A stretch of 64,000 bases of DNA, taken from UBA4877 sp002399285. GTDB taxonomy: Bacteria > Bacillota > Thermoanaerobacteria > Thermoanaerobacterales > UBA4877. Below the pieces are notes generated by a model that saw only the letters and a list, made by a program, of their open reading frames with translations, made no database searches and was not told where the DNA came from. A program made the translations under genes and the position numbers. The first letter of the stretch is position 1. Every line of letters starts with the position of its first letter. Positions 42,645 to 50,769 of this stretch are shown piece after piece. The stretch lies in the NCBI GenBank assembly GCA_036771835.1, contig DAIPGN010000008.1:51072-115071 (forward strand), in the 5' to 3' direction.

Positions 42645-44144
42645 TTAAACTTTAATACCTAACCTTTCAAATTGCTCTTCGGGTGAATCAGCATCCTTCA
42701 TAGCCTTTGCAAGTTTTTGGATCATCAATTCTTCTGCACCCGCATCTTTTATAGGATTATTTTGTGCGTAATCTTTCTCTATATCAAATAGCAGAGTGTC
42801 ACTTATAAACCTGAGACTTTCGAATACATACCTTACATTATCATATTTCTTTCCCTTAAATGCCATGGGGATTTTATATACAGGATAATCAGTAAAACCA
42901 AGAAAACGTCCCATCTCAATACTATCCATTACATCGGTACCCAAAAAGCCATGCAAGGTAGTTGGAATAGCTGTATATATATAGCATGGGTAGTTATCTT
43001 CACCAACTGGAGCCCTGAAATAAGTATAATTTCCATCGGTTATATTTACCGCCATACCATGACAGCCATATATTGCTGTGTCTCTTATTTTTTCTCCCAT
43101 CCCGTTTAAAATGCCCCACAATGAATGCCCATGTATCTTTTCGGGTATATCAATATTGTAATATTCCAATATTGTAGGCATAAGATCTATATTCTGTGTA
43201 ATAGCATTTATCCGCTCACCCGCACGCTTGTTTCCGGGCAAATGAATTATCATCGGTAGGTGAGACAACTCGTTATACATATGCATCACATTTTTCCCCA
43301 TGAAACCGTGTTCTCCCAGCAACAGCCCATGATCTGTGGTCAAAATCAATAGAGTGTCTTCCCACATGTTATATCTGTTCATTACTTCTATTATTTTACC
43401 GAGCCATTTATCAGCCATGGTCAAGGTTCCTGCATACCTTTTTCTAAGATGCTCTACAGCCTCCGACGGCTCTGTTATTGGTCCATACGAAGGCCAATCG
43501 AACCTCGGGCCTTGATAGCTATCATTATATATATCAAGATATTCCTGAGGACAATCAAAAGGCTCGTGAGGATCAAAAGCTTCTACCATAAGAAAGAAGT
43601 TATTTGAATCTTTGTTTTCCTCAAGCCATTGACTTGCTTTCATAAAGACCCTAGGTGTTGAATAATCCTCTTCATGTTTAAACCTCATTCTATTTAATTC
43701 GTACTGCCCTTTTACCTTTCCATAATAATTCTCAGGTAATTTTGGGGGGTCCACTTGCGATACCCAGGGGTCGCTTTCCTGCCCTCTTTCAAAATCCCAT
43801 GTATCAAACTGTTGGCAATAATTTTCTCCTCCCGAGCAAAAATAATGGTAATGATCCGTCACCATATGTGTATATATCCCATGTTTTTTAAGCAACGGGG
43901 TAAAATTTATATCAAAAGGTTCTATAGGACCCCAGTTTCTTTCAAGAAAGTTGAGCCGTCCCGTAAATATATCCCTTCTAGCCGGCATACACGGGGCGGA
44001 ACCCACCCACTGATTATCAAATATCGCAGACTTGTCTGCTAAATTATCTATATTGGGTGTTATAACCCTACTATCCTTATTATAGATTCTAAGCATATTC
44101 CTGTTAAGACTGTCCAATAATATTAGTATAGTCCTCATGTTCAT
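42645..44144 (-). CDS. Type I sulfatase, cytoplasmic
   Basis: The 499-residue alkaline-phosphatase-fold sulfatase has metal-site ILILLDSLNRNML, the formylglycine motif CMPAR (Cys52, within SAPCMPARRDIFTGR), FDPHEPFD, and TTDHGLLLGEHGFMGK with Asp/His ligands. Cys in the motif means the adjacent anSME can mature it. No signal peptide is seen, so the substrate must first be imported, probably by the PTS encoded 4 kb away. The C-terminal region resembles choline-sulfatase and N-sulfoglucosamine sulfohydrolase relatives in layout. The substrate is unproven. Confidence 0.92.
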   Translation of the reverse strand: MNMRTILILLDSLNRNMLRIYNKDSRVITPNIDNLADKSAIFDNQWVGSAPCMPARRDIFTGRLNFLERNWGPIEPFDINFTPLLKKHGIYTHMVTDHYHYFCSGGENYCQQFDTWDFERGQESDPWVSQVDPPKLPENYYGKVKGQYELNRMRFKHEEDYSTPRVFMKASQWLEENKDSNNFFLMVEAFDPHEPFDCPQEYLDIYNDSYQGPRFDWPSYGPITEPSEAVEHLRKRYAGTLTMADKWLGKIIEVMNRYNMWEDTLLILTTDHGLLLGEHGFMGKNVMHMYNELSHLPMIIHLPGNKRAGERINAITQNIDLMPTILEYYNIDIPEKIHGHSLWGILNGMGEKIRDTAIYGCHGMAVNITDGNYTYFRAPVGEDNYPCYIYTAIPTTLHGFLGTDVMDSIEMGRFLGFTDYPVYKIPMAFKGKKYDNVRYVFESLRFISDTLLFDIEKDYAQNNPIKDAGAEELMIQKLAKAMKDADSPEEQFERLGIKV

Positions 44145-44297
44145 TTTCTCCTTATAAAAAATTTTGTTGTTTAAAAAATTTCATCTGCGTAATACTGAAA
44201 TTTAATGATTTCTGTTTACATGTACCTTAACCCTCGTCTTTATCATAAAAATCTCATGGTAGTATTGTTAGGTAATGTAATATAAGCTTTTTTATTA

Positions 44298-45017
44298 TTA
44301 TCTTCTTCTTATATAAGTTAGTTGATATTGGGGGGAATTTAACAGCAACTCTGTAAAATCCAAAACACTTTTATCCTCTAGATAGGTGGTATTAGCGATT
44401 TTAATAATCGGAGTGGCTTCATTTATTCCAAATAGTTTTGATAAAGTCTCGTCTGGTAATATTGGAAAAATTTGTTGAAAACTATGATCAATTTTTATCC
44501 CTCTAATTTTTTCAACGTATTCATATTTAGATCCTTCTAATATTTTTATCGAGATACCGGGGTTACTATCCACGGGCATGTACGTCTTTTCAAAAACATA
44601 CAGATCGTTATCTGCATATCTAAATCTTTCGATATAATAAACCATATCTTCTTCGTTTATGCCTAATATTCGGGCAATTTCTAAACCAGCTTTTTTTATC
44701 ATGAAGGTATTCACTTTTGTAGTAGCTTTTAAACCAAGTTCTTCCATTTCCTCAGTAAAACTTTTCAGAGTAGCTATTTTCTGAGTAGGTATTTTAGCAA
44801 CAAATGTACCAACACCTGGAGTTCTATAAAGTATCCCTTGGGCCACTAAACTATCTGTAGCCCTTCTCACAGTAACTCTGGATACATTATATTTATTAGC
44901 AAGTTCTAATTCCGTAGGTATTATATCATTCTTTTTATAATGACCTATTGCTATATTATTTAAGATATCATCTTTTATCTTTTTATATTTAGGAATTTTT
45001 AAGTTTTTATCTCCCAT
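44298..45017 (-). CDS. GntR family transcriptional regulator with UTRA ligand domain
   Basis: The 239-residue regulator has an N-terminal winged HTH (IIPTELELANKYNVSRVTVRRATDSLVAQGILYR, then PGVGTFVA) and a C-terminal UTRA domain (KATTKV, YYIERFRYAD, EKTYMPVD). UTRA regulators of the HutC/NagR type usually bind phosphorylated sugars or small acids. It is divergent from the nanE-PHP-PTS genes and heads the sulfatase-anSME side, so it probably controls both arms of the island. Confidence 0.92.
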   Translation of the reverse strand: MGDKNLKIPKYKKIKDDILNNIAIGHYKKNDIIPTELELANKYNVSRVTVRRATDSLVAQGILYRTPGVGTFVAKIPTQKIATLKSFTEEMEELGLKATTKVNTFMIKKAGLEIARILGINEEDMVYYIERFRYADNDLYVFEKTYMPVDSNPGISIKILEGSKYEYVEKIRGIKIDHSFQQIFPILPDETLSKLFGINEATPIIKIANTTYLEDKSVLDFTELLLNSPQYQLTYIRRR

Positions 45018-45601
45018 ATTTTCACCAAATTTCTAACTGTTAAATACCCCTTTAAATTATAATAGATGTATAATCTAATGTAAAGTCCATTCTTCTCAAA
45101 TATAAATACAAATTAAAATAAAGATATACATATTTGAAAATATACATTTCATACTACCATTGGTATTTAAGCAATATAAAAACTATCATGTCGGGGTAAT
45201 TTAGTGATTTAGAACTTTTGACATTTATAAATAAAAATAAAATTAGACATAAACGGCCACTATTTGTAGATCTTTAGCATGTTATTTGATTAAAAAGTAA
45301 ATACAAATGTAATAAATGTATTGACATTTAAAAAGATTTATTTATAATGTATTTAGGAGCGGATCTCTATATAATATTTGATGGATAATAGTTGAATAAA
45401 ATCCAAGCAATACGGTAAGCAAAAACATTTTTACCTACTTATAGATTTATTGTACAAATATTATTTCTATAGTCAAATAACGCCACTATAATATTTTTTT
45501 GCTATTTGAGTTAAGAAGTAACTTTGAAAACGTTTTTTAATAAAACAATACAATATTCTTTTTGAGATTTCTCCAAACTATAACTATAGGAGGTAATAAG
45601 T
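45018..45601. promoter_or_regulatory. Divergent control region of the island
   Basis: This 584-base AT-rich gap separates the GntR gene from the plus-strand operon. It holds TTGACA (45321-45326), a 16-base spacer and TATAAT (45343-45348) on the plus strand. An imperfect dyad, AAATGT...ACATTT at about 45305-45330, overlaps the -35 box and is a candidate GntR operator. A second TATAAT is at 45487-45492 and a cre-like site follows at 45525. I see no gene in it. Confidence 0.65.
45525..45538 (+). promoter_or_regulatory. Possible catabolite-repression (cre) site
   Basis: TGAAAACGTTTTTT matches the cre consensus in the first ten positions but not the last two bases. It lies downstream of a TATAAT and upstream of the sugar-utilisation operon, a sensible place for CcpA action. 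Confidence 0.35.
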
Positions 45602-46327
45602 TTGAACAAAAAGGAAGAAGTAATAAAAAAACTTGAAAGAGGATTAATAGTATCATGCCAAGCAAAGGAAAGTGATCCCCATTATAGTGAAGATATTACT
45701 TTGTTGATGGCAAAAGCAGCAGTTTGGGGTGGAGCAATAGGATTAAGATTAAATACCCCAAAAGATATAAAAAAGATAAAGGCACAATGTCACGTGCCCA
45801 TCATAGGACTGTGGAAGGTTTTTAGTGACAAAACCGATGTGTTTATTACTCCAGGTATGGAATATGTGCGAGCATGTATTCAAGCTGGAGCTGATATTAT
45901 AGCTGTTGATGCTACAAATAGATTGGTCAATGAAAATCGTTATGCATATGAAATAATTAGTGAGATTAAACAAGAATTCCCTGATACCCCCATTTTGGCG
46001 GATATACGAAATGTGGAGGACGCAATCATTGCAATAGAAAAAGGAGCTGATATGGTAGCACCAACTCTAAGCCGTTTTGATAAAGCCCATAAACCATCGT
46101 CAAAACCTGATTTTGAGTTGTTGTGTAAATTAGTAAACATATGCACAGATAAAGCAAAAGTAATAATGGAAAGTAAGATAAATACCCCTGAAGATGCTGT
46201 TATTGCCCTATATTATGGAGCATATAGTGTAGTTGTCGGAAATGCCATTACTAGACCTCACATTACTACTCAGAGATTCTATGATGCAATTAATGGTTAT
46301 AAAGAAGAACGAAGTTTATTTTATTAA
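45602..46327 (+). CDS. nanE: NanE-like N-acetylmannosamine-6-phosphate 2-epimerase
   Basis: NanE converts ManNAc-6-P to GlcNAc-6-P. The 241-residue TIM barrel keeps the family residues: GLIVSCQAKESDP, GLRLN with Arg, IIGLWK with the catalytic Lys, VFITPGMEYV, AGADIIAVDATNR, ILADIRNVEDA with Asp, VIMESKINTPEDA with the catalytic Glu, and VVVGNAITRPHITTQRF. It differs from common NanE in having GLWKVF where GIIKRDY is usual, near the active site. A related but altered substrate is therefore possible. GGAGGTAATAAG precedes its start (TTG at 45602 by position). Confidence 0.85.
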   Translation: MNKKEEVIKKLERGLIVSCQAKESDPHYSEDITLLMAKAAVWGGAIGLRLNTPKDIKKIKAQCHVPIIGLWKVFSDKTDVFITPGMEYVRACIQAGADIIAVDATNRLVNENRYAYEIISEIKQEFPDTPILADIRNVEDAIIAIEKGADMVAPTLSRFDKAHKPSSKPDFELLCKLVNICTDKAKVIMESKINTPEDAVIALYYGAYSVVVGNAITRPHITTQRFYDAINGYKEERSLFY

Positions 46328-46390
46328 ATACTGCAAGGTATAAGACGTATAAAAACATTTATATAAGAGTCTGAATGGAGAATATATAAC

Positions 46391-47929
46391 ATGAATTATA
46401 TATGTTTGTTTTCAGATTTACATTCCAATATTCATCACGATCAAATAGAATATCTTGATGAATGGTATCAACAGGCCAGAGAAATGTTGGATTTTTGGGC
46501 AATTGCTTATTATCCGTATTACATACGTAATATAAATGGAATGCCTGTGGAAGATATCCTATCCATAGATAAGATCCAAGAAGATTGGAATATAATTAAT
46601 AAGTTTGTTATAGAAAAGAATAAATGCCATCCTGAGTTCCCGGTATTTTTAGGTTATGAGTGGCAAGGTGCAGGATTAGACGGAGATCATAATGTATTTT
46701 TTAAAGATATTGGCCCAATAGTAAATCCAATGAGATATATTGAATTGTACAAAGAATTGTCAGGATATTCAGTCATAACTATACCTCATCATTTAGCATA
46801 TAGCCTGTCACATCGTGGCAAAAATTGGGCAACACAAATTGATGAATTTTCACCATTGGCCGAAATATATTCTTCCCATGGAAGCTCTGAAAGCGCTGAT
46901 ACCGATTTACCAATGGCGCGTCATATCCATATGGGGCCAAGGAGTGGAGGTACGTCGGTCTTTGATGGTCTGATATGCGGTAATAAAGTCGGAATTATAG
47001 CATCAGGTGACAATCACATTGTTCCTGCACAATACGGACACGGATTTGCCGGTATATTATCTAGGGATACAAGTAAAGAAGAAATATGGTATGCATTGAA
47101 TAGACGCCGTGTATATGGAATGACAAGTGGAAGAGTTAAATTACTTTATGAAATTAATGGAAACATTATGGGCAGTGAATTTAAGACTACCGATAAAATT
47201 CTGACCCACCATATAAAAGTAGAAACGCAAGATTCAATTGACCGTATAGTAATATATAAAAACGGAAAACCACATTTTACATATAATTATGCTGAGAAAT
47301 GGGTTGAAAAACCATTTGATGCAATAGTGAAGTTTAAATTTAAATTGGAATTTGGTTGGGGACCTGATTTAAACACTTACCCTGACACACAAGAAAGAAT
47401 CTGGAATGGGTCCCTTAGAACAAACGGATTCATAAAGTCCATTGAAAAATGCTGGTCTTCATTCGGTCAAAGTTTAAATCTGATAGACAGTTCATATTGC
47501 ACCTTTAAACTAACTACTAAACCAGCTTCTCAAACAGGCAAATGGATGGGGCAATCTTCATTAAGCACCGAGGGATTCGTGTTTGAAATAGAAGCACCCA
47601 TAAATTCAGATATTGTTATTGAGGTTGATGGTCAGCAATATATAAAAACGGTAAATGAATTATTAGAAAGCGCAGATGTCATAGTGTTATTAGATGAATC
47701 AAAGAAATTAGCTAAAGAGGTATACGGACTAAATGAATTTTATCGCAGTGATCCTTTTTATCACAATGCATATAAGGTAAGAATTTCAAAAGCAAAAACC
47801 CAAATGTCTTATATATTTGATAAAAAGTTCAAATTAAGGTTTAACGAAAGCTCTTTCTATTTAATAAAAGTTTATCAAAGTGATGGTTCTGTTGCATGGT
47901 CATCCCCCATATGGGTGAATAGATACTAG
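46391..47929 (+). CDS. PHP-like metallohydrolase (DUF3604/CehA-type), island member of unknown function
   Basis: The 512-residue protein has the metal-binding order of PHP hydrolases: LFSDLHSNIHHDQ, FPVFLGYEWQG with GDHNVFF, TIPHHLAYS, and IIASGDNHI. A beta-rich C-terminal part of about 250 residues, which I do not recognise, completes it. No signal peptide is visible. DUF3604/CehA-type enzymes hydrolyse phosphate or carboxylic esters. Its place between nanE and the PTS gene suggests removal of a substituent from an imported sugar phosphate. The specific reaction is unknown. Confidence 0.7.
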   Translation: MNYICLFSDLHSNIHHDQIEYLDEWYQQAREMLDFWAIAYYPYYIRNINGMPVEDILSIDKIQEDWNIINKFVIEKNKCHPEFPVFLGYEWQGAGLDGDHNVFFKDIGPIVNPMRYIELYKELSGYSVITIPHHLAYSLSHRGKNWATQIDEFSPLAEIYSSHGSSESADTDLPMARHIHMGPRSGGTSVFDGLICGNKVGIIASGDNHIVPAQYGHGFAGILSRDTSKEEIWYALNRRRVYGMTSGRVKLLYEINGNIMGSEFKTTDKILTHHIKVETQDSIDRIVIYKNGKPHFTYNYAEKWVEKPFDAIVKFKFKLEFGWGPDLNTYPDTQERIWNGSLRTNGFIKSIEKCWSSFGQSLNLIDSSYCTFKLTTKPASQTGKWMGQSSLSTEGFVFEIEAPINSDIVIEVDGQQYIKTVNELLESADVIVLLDESKKLAKEVYGLNEFYRSDPFYHNAYKVRISKAKTQMSYIFDKKFKLRFNESSFYLIKVYQSDGSVAWSSPIWVNRY

Positions 47930-48084
47930 AATATCCACCATATTTATGTTATTCAAATATTAAGGAGGTGATTTAAGAATTTCTTAATAAATTTTTAATA
48001 TGAGGGGTGATTATAAAATATTCATTAATGATGAAATAGAAAATAGCCAACTATTTATGTTAATTATCGTTAAGGAGGGTTATT

Positions 48085-49668
48085 ATGGATGGCAAAAGCA
48101 ATAAATTAGGTAATCATGCATTTGAATTAGTTCAAAAACTAGGCAAAGCTATTATGTTGCCAATAGCAATATTACCTGTAGCTGGACTGTTCTTGGGTAT
48201 TGCTTCAGCATTAACAAATGCTGCTGTTATAGAAGCCTACCCTATACTTGCTTCACCAGCACTACAGGCGTTTCTTAAAATTTTATTTGCAATAGGAAAT
48301 AGTATTTTTAATGCCTTACCACTTATATTCGCCGTAGGTATAGCCGTAGGATTAGCGAAAACAGATAAGGGTACTGCTGGTCTTGCCGCAGTTGTTGGAT
48401 ACTTCGTATTAATTACTACAATTAATGCATTACTTTCAATCACAAATCAATTACCTGGAGCAGATATAGACCCAAGATCTGTCGGTCAAGGATCACAATT
48501 TGGAATAATGACTCTTCAAATGGGCGTATTCGGAGGTGTACTTGCTGGTATATATACAGCTTGGGTGCATAACAAATTCTGTCACTTAAAACTACCGGAA
48601 TTTTTGGCCTTTTTTGGTGGGAGTCGTAGTGTACCAATAATTACAGCTGCGGTAGGTGGAATTTTTGGCGTTATTATGTTCTTTATATGGCCTACTATAG
48701 GGTATGCAATTGAAGCTTTTGGGAGCTTTGTTTCGCATATGGGGGTTTTTGGAGGTTTCCTATACGGACTTGTATTGAGAACGTTATATATTTTTGGATT
48801 ACATCATGTATTCTATCTGCCATTTTGGACAACTGCTGCCGGAGGTACAGCGACTGTAGCTGGCCAAATAGTTCAAGGGTGGCAGAACATATTTTTGGCT
48901 CAATTAGCTGATCCTAATACAACTCACTTCTTCAAAAATATTGCATTATATAATAGTGGTCGTTATATTCATATGCTATTCACGCTACCGGCTATATGTC
49001 TGGCAATGTACCACTCAATCTCCGATAAGAAAAAACGTAAAAAGAATTCTGGTTTTATATTATCAATGGCATTAACATGTTTTATTACGGGAGTAACGGA
49101 GCCATTATCATTTACTTTGTTATTTGCCAATCCGTTATTATTTGTAGTGGAAGCATTATTATTTGCATTAGCATTTTTAGCTACTTCTATTGTTGGTACT
49201 ACTATTGGCTCTACATTTTCTGCAGGCCTCATAGAATTCCTACTATTTGGGGTAATGCAAGGCAATAGCAAGACAGGATACATATGGATAATAGTTTTAG
49301 GTATACCATTTGCAATAGCGACATACTTTATATATAAATTCTTAATTGTAAAGTTAAATGCTAAGACACCCGGTAGAGAAAATGACGATGAAGATGAGGA
49401 AATGAATATCAAATCTTCATATCAGAATGGTCAGGCTAAAGATATTATTACTGCCTTAGGCGGAAAAAATAATATAGATGATCTTGATAATTGCGCGACA
49501 AGGCTGAGGGTAACTGTAAAGGAAATATCAAAAGTTAATATAGATGCCTTTAAAAAAACGGGAGCCTATGACACAATGGTAAGGGGAAATAACATTCAAA
49601 TTATATATGGTCCTACAGTAAATTTAATTCGAACAGAGATAGATGAATATATAACTTCCATAAGTTAG
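48085..49668 (+). CDS. PTS system EIICB component, glucose/N-acetylglucosamine/maltose family
   Basis: The 527-residue permease has an EIIC domain of about ten helices: LGKAIMLPIAILPVAGLFLG at the N-terminus, LYIFGLHHVFYLPFWTTAAGG and FITGVTEPLSFTLLFANPLLF, typical of the GlcNAc/glucose class. A C-terminal EIIB domain has the phosphorylated Cys in LDNCATRLRVTV. No EIIA domain or gene is present, so it must borrow EIIA from another system. It imports and phosphorylates a sugar. AAGGAGGGTTATT precedes the ATG. Confidence 0.92.
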   Translation: MDGKSNKLGNHAFELVQKLGKAIMLPIAILPVAGLFLGIASALTNAAVIEAYPILASPALQAFLKILFAIGNSIFNALPLIFAVGIAVGLAKTDKGTAGLAAVVGYFVLITTINALLSITNQLPGADIDPRSVGQGSQFGIMTLQMGVFGGVLAGIYTAWVHNKFCHLKLPEFLAFFGGSRSVPIITAAVGGIFGVIMFFIWPTIGYAIEAFGSFVSHMGVFGGFLYGLVLRTLYIFGLHHVFYLPFWTTAAGGTATVAGQIVQGWQNIFLAQLADPNTTHFFKNIALYNSGRYIHMLFTLPAICLAMYHSISDKKKRKKNSGFILSMALTCFITGVTEPLSFTLLFANPLLFVVEALLFALAFLATSIVGTTIGSTFSAGLIEFLLFGVMQGNSKTGYIWIIVLGIPFAIATYFIYKFLIVKLNAKTPGRENDDEDEEMNIKSSYQNGQAKDIITALGGKNNIDDLDNCATRLRVTVKEISKVNIDAFKKTGAYDTMVRGNNIQIIYGPTVNLIRTEIDEYITSIS

Positions 49669-49683
49669 TCAGGTCCTTTAAAG

Positions 49684-49800
49684 TTGAAAACAACCATGAC
49701 AACCTATGTGAATTTCATGAATAAGCAAAAGGACCTGCACATTATAAAACCCGGAACTTGTCACAATTCAAGGATATCAATATGTGCCAAGAAGGCATGA
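49684..49800 (+). pseudogene. Fragment of an aldose epimerase gene (3' end only)
   Basis: Read in the epimerase frame it gives NKQKDLHIIKPGTCHN, then SRISICAKKA and a stop. This is close to the last 35 residues of the intact gene at 40350-41213. Several differences are silent or conservative. It is the right-hand copy of the island junction and lacks a start or promoter. Confidence 0.8.
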
Positions 49801-49839
49801 TGAGATCAATAAAATAAATTAAAAATGCCGAGGCCAAAA

Positions 49840-50740
49840 TGAAATGATCCCAAAAAGTTAGACAAATAAATTAGTTAAGCAGTAGAAAGGGCTTGTTATC
49901 TGTGAATTACAGGCGGTAAGCCCTTTAGCTTAGCCTTCCCACATCGGTTGTTGTGATAGTCGAGATAGTCAACGAGTTCCTTTTTAAAATGCTCCATAGA
50001 TTCAAAATCCTGCAAGTAAAGCAGTTCGCTCTTGAGCAGTCCAAAAAAGTTTTCGATCACAGCATTGTCTAAACAGTTTCCATTGCGGCTCGTGCTCTGC
50101 CGAATTCCTTTTTCCTTTCAGCATTCTCTTGTATTGTTTGTGTTGTACTGCCAGCCTTGGTCAGATTGGAGATCAGGTTCATCCCATTAGGTATTTTCAC
50201 AAAAGTTTTGTCAAGCATTTCCGCCACCATTGAAAGTATCGGCTTGTCTGAGATCAAATAACTCACTATGCCCTGCTGCAAAGATCAAGGATAGGCGACA
50301 GATAGAGCTTTTGCCCGAACAAATTGAATTCCATGACGTCTGTTACCCATTTCTGGTTTGGCTTCGCTCGTCTTCCAAAACCAAGGCTTACAAGTCTTTA
50401 GGTACGTATTCTTTGCACACAGACGCTGATTTTCTGCAATTAAATCTCCCTCGACCTTTTTGTCAAACTTTGGTTTACGTACTTTCTACAAGCCGCCCGC
50501 TGTGCTGGAGCGTCCGTACCGTTCTATGTACAATCCTTCCGGATCTTCTTCCAGATAGATGCGCTCCCAGTGTGCGATATGCTACTTGCGTTGCCAACGC
50601 CAAATCGCCGGGCTGTCTCTTTACAACTTACCCTCGCTTGATACATAGTCTCCACCACATGTTGCTTAAACGCTCCTGTGTATTTTTGATTCAGTATCCT
50701 TTTGGCATGAAAACACCCCATGTGTCTTTTAGTATACCAT
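49840..50740 (-). mobile_element. Decayed IS3 family (IS150 group) insertion sequence
   Basis: About 900 bases lie between the two halves of a terminator. The left end reads TGATCCCAAAAAGTTAGACA and the right end, on the minus strand, TGGTATACTAAAAGACACA, which are weak inverted ends of the IS150 type. AAAA on both sides may be the target duplication. The internal frames are transposase fragments with stops and frameshifts. Confidence 0.8.
49896..50708 (-). pseudogene. IS150-type transposase OrfA/OrfB, frameshifted and truncated
   Basis: Conceptual pieces in shifting frames give FKQHVVETMYQARVSCKETARRFGV (start of OrfA, split by an in-frame stop after MPKGY), WERIYLEEDPEGLYIERYG, KKVEGDLIAENQRL, EAKPEMG and VVSYLISDKPILSMV. 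DNAVIENFFGLLKSELLYL follows, containing the late DDE-region Glu, then DYLDYHNNRCGKAKLKGLPP. Much of the middle of OrfB is missing. It cannot make an active transposase. Confidence 0.85.
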
Positions 50741-50769
50741 AAAACGCCTCGGCATTTTCATGGATTTGA

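Noticed and set aside
48000..48104. Small frame (about 34 codons) between the PHP-like gene and the PTS gene
   Set aside because: No ribosome binding site at proper distance and it runs into the PTS start in another frame.
49836..50745. Intact, active insertion sequence
   Set aside because: Transposase frames contain stops and frameshifts and part of OrfB is missing, so it is a remnant.
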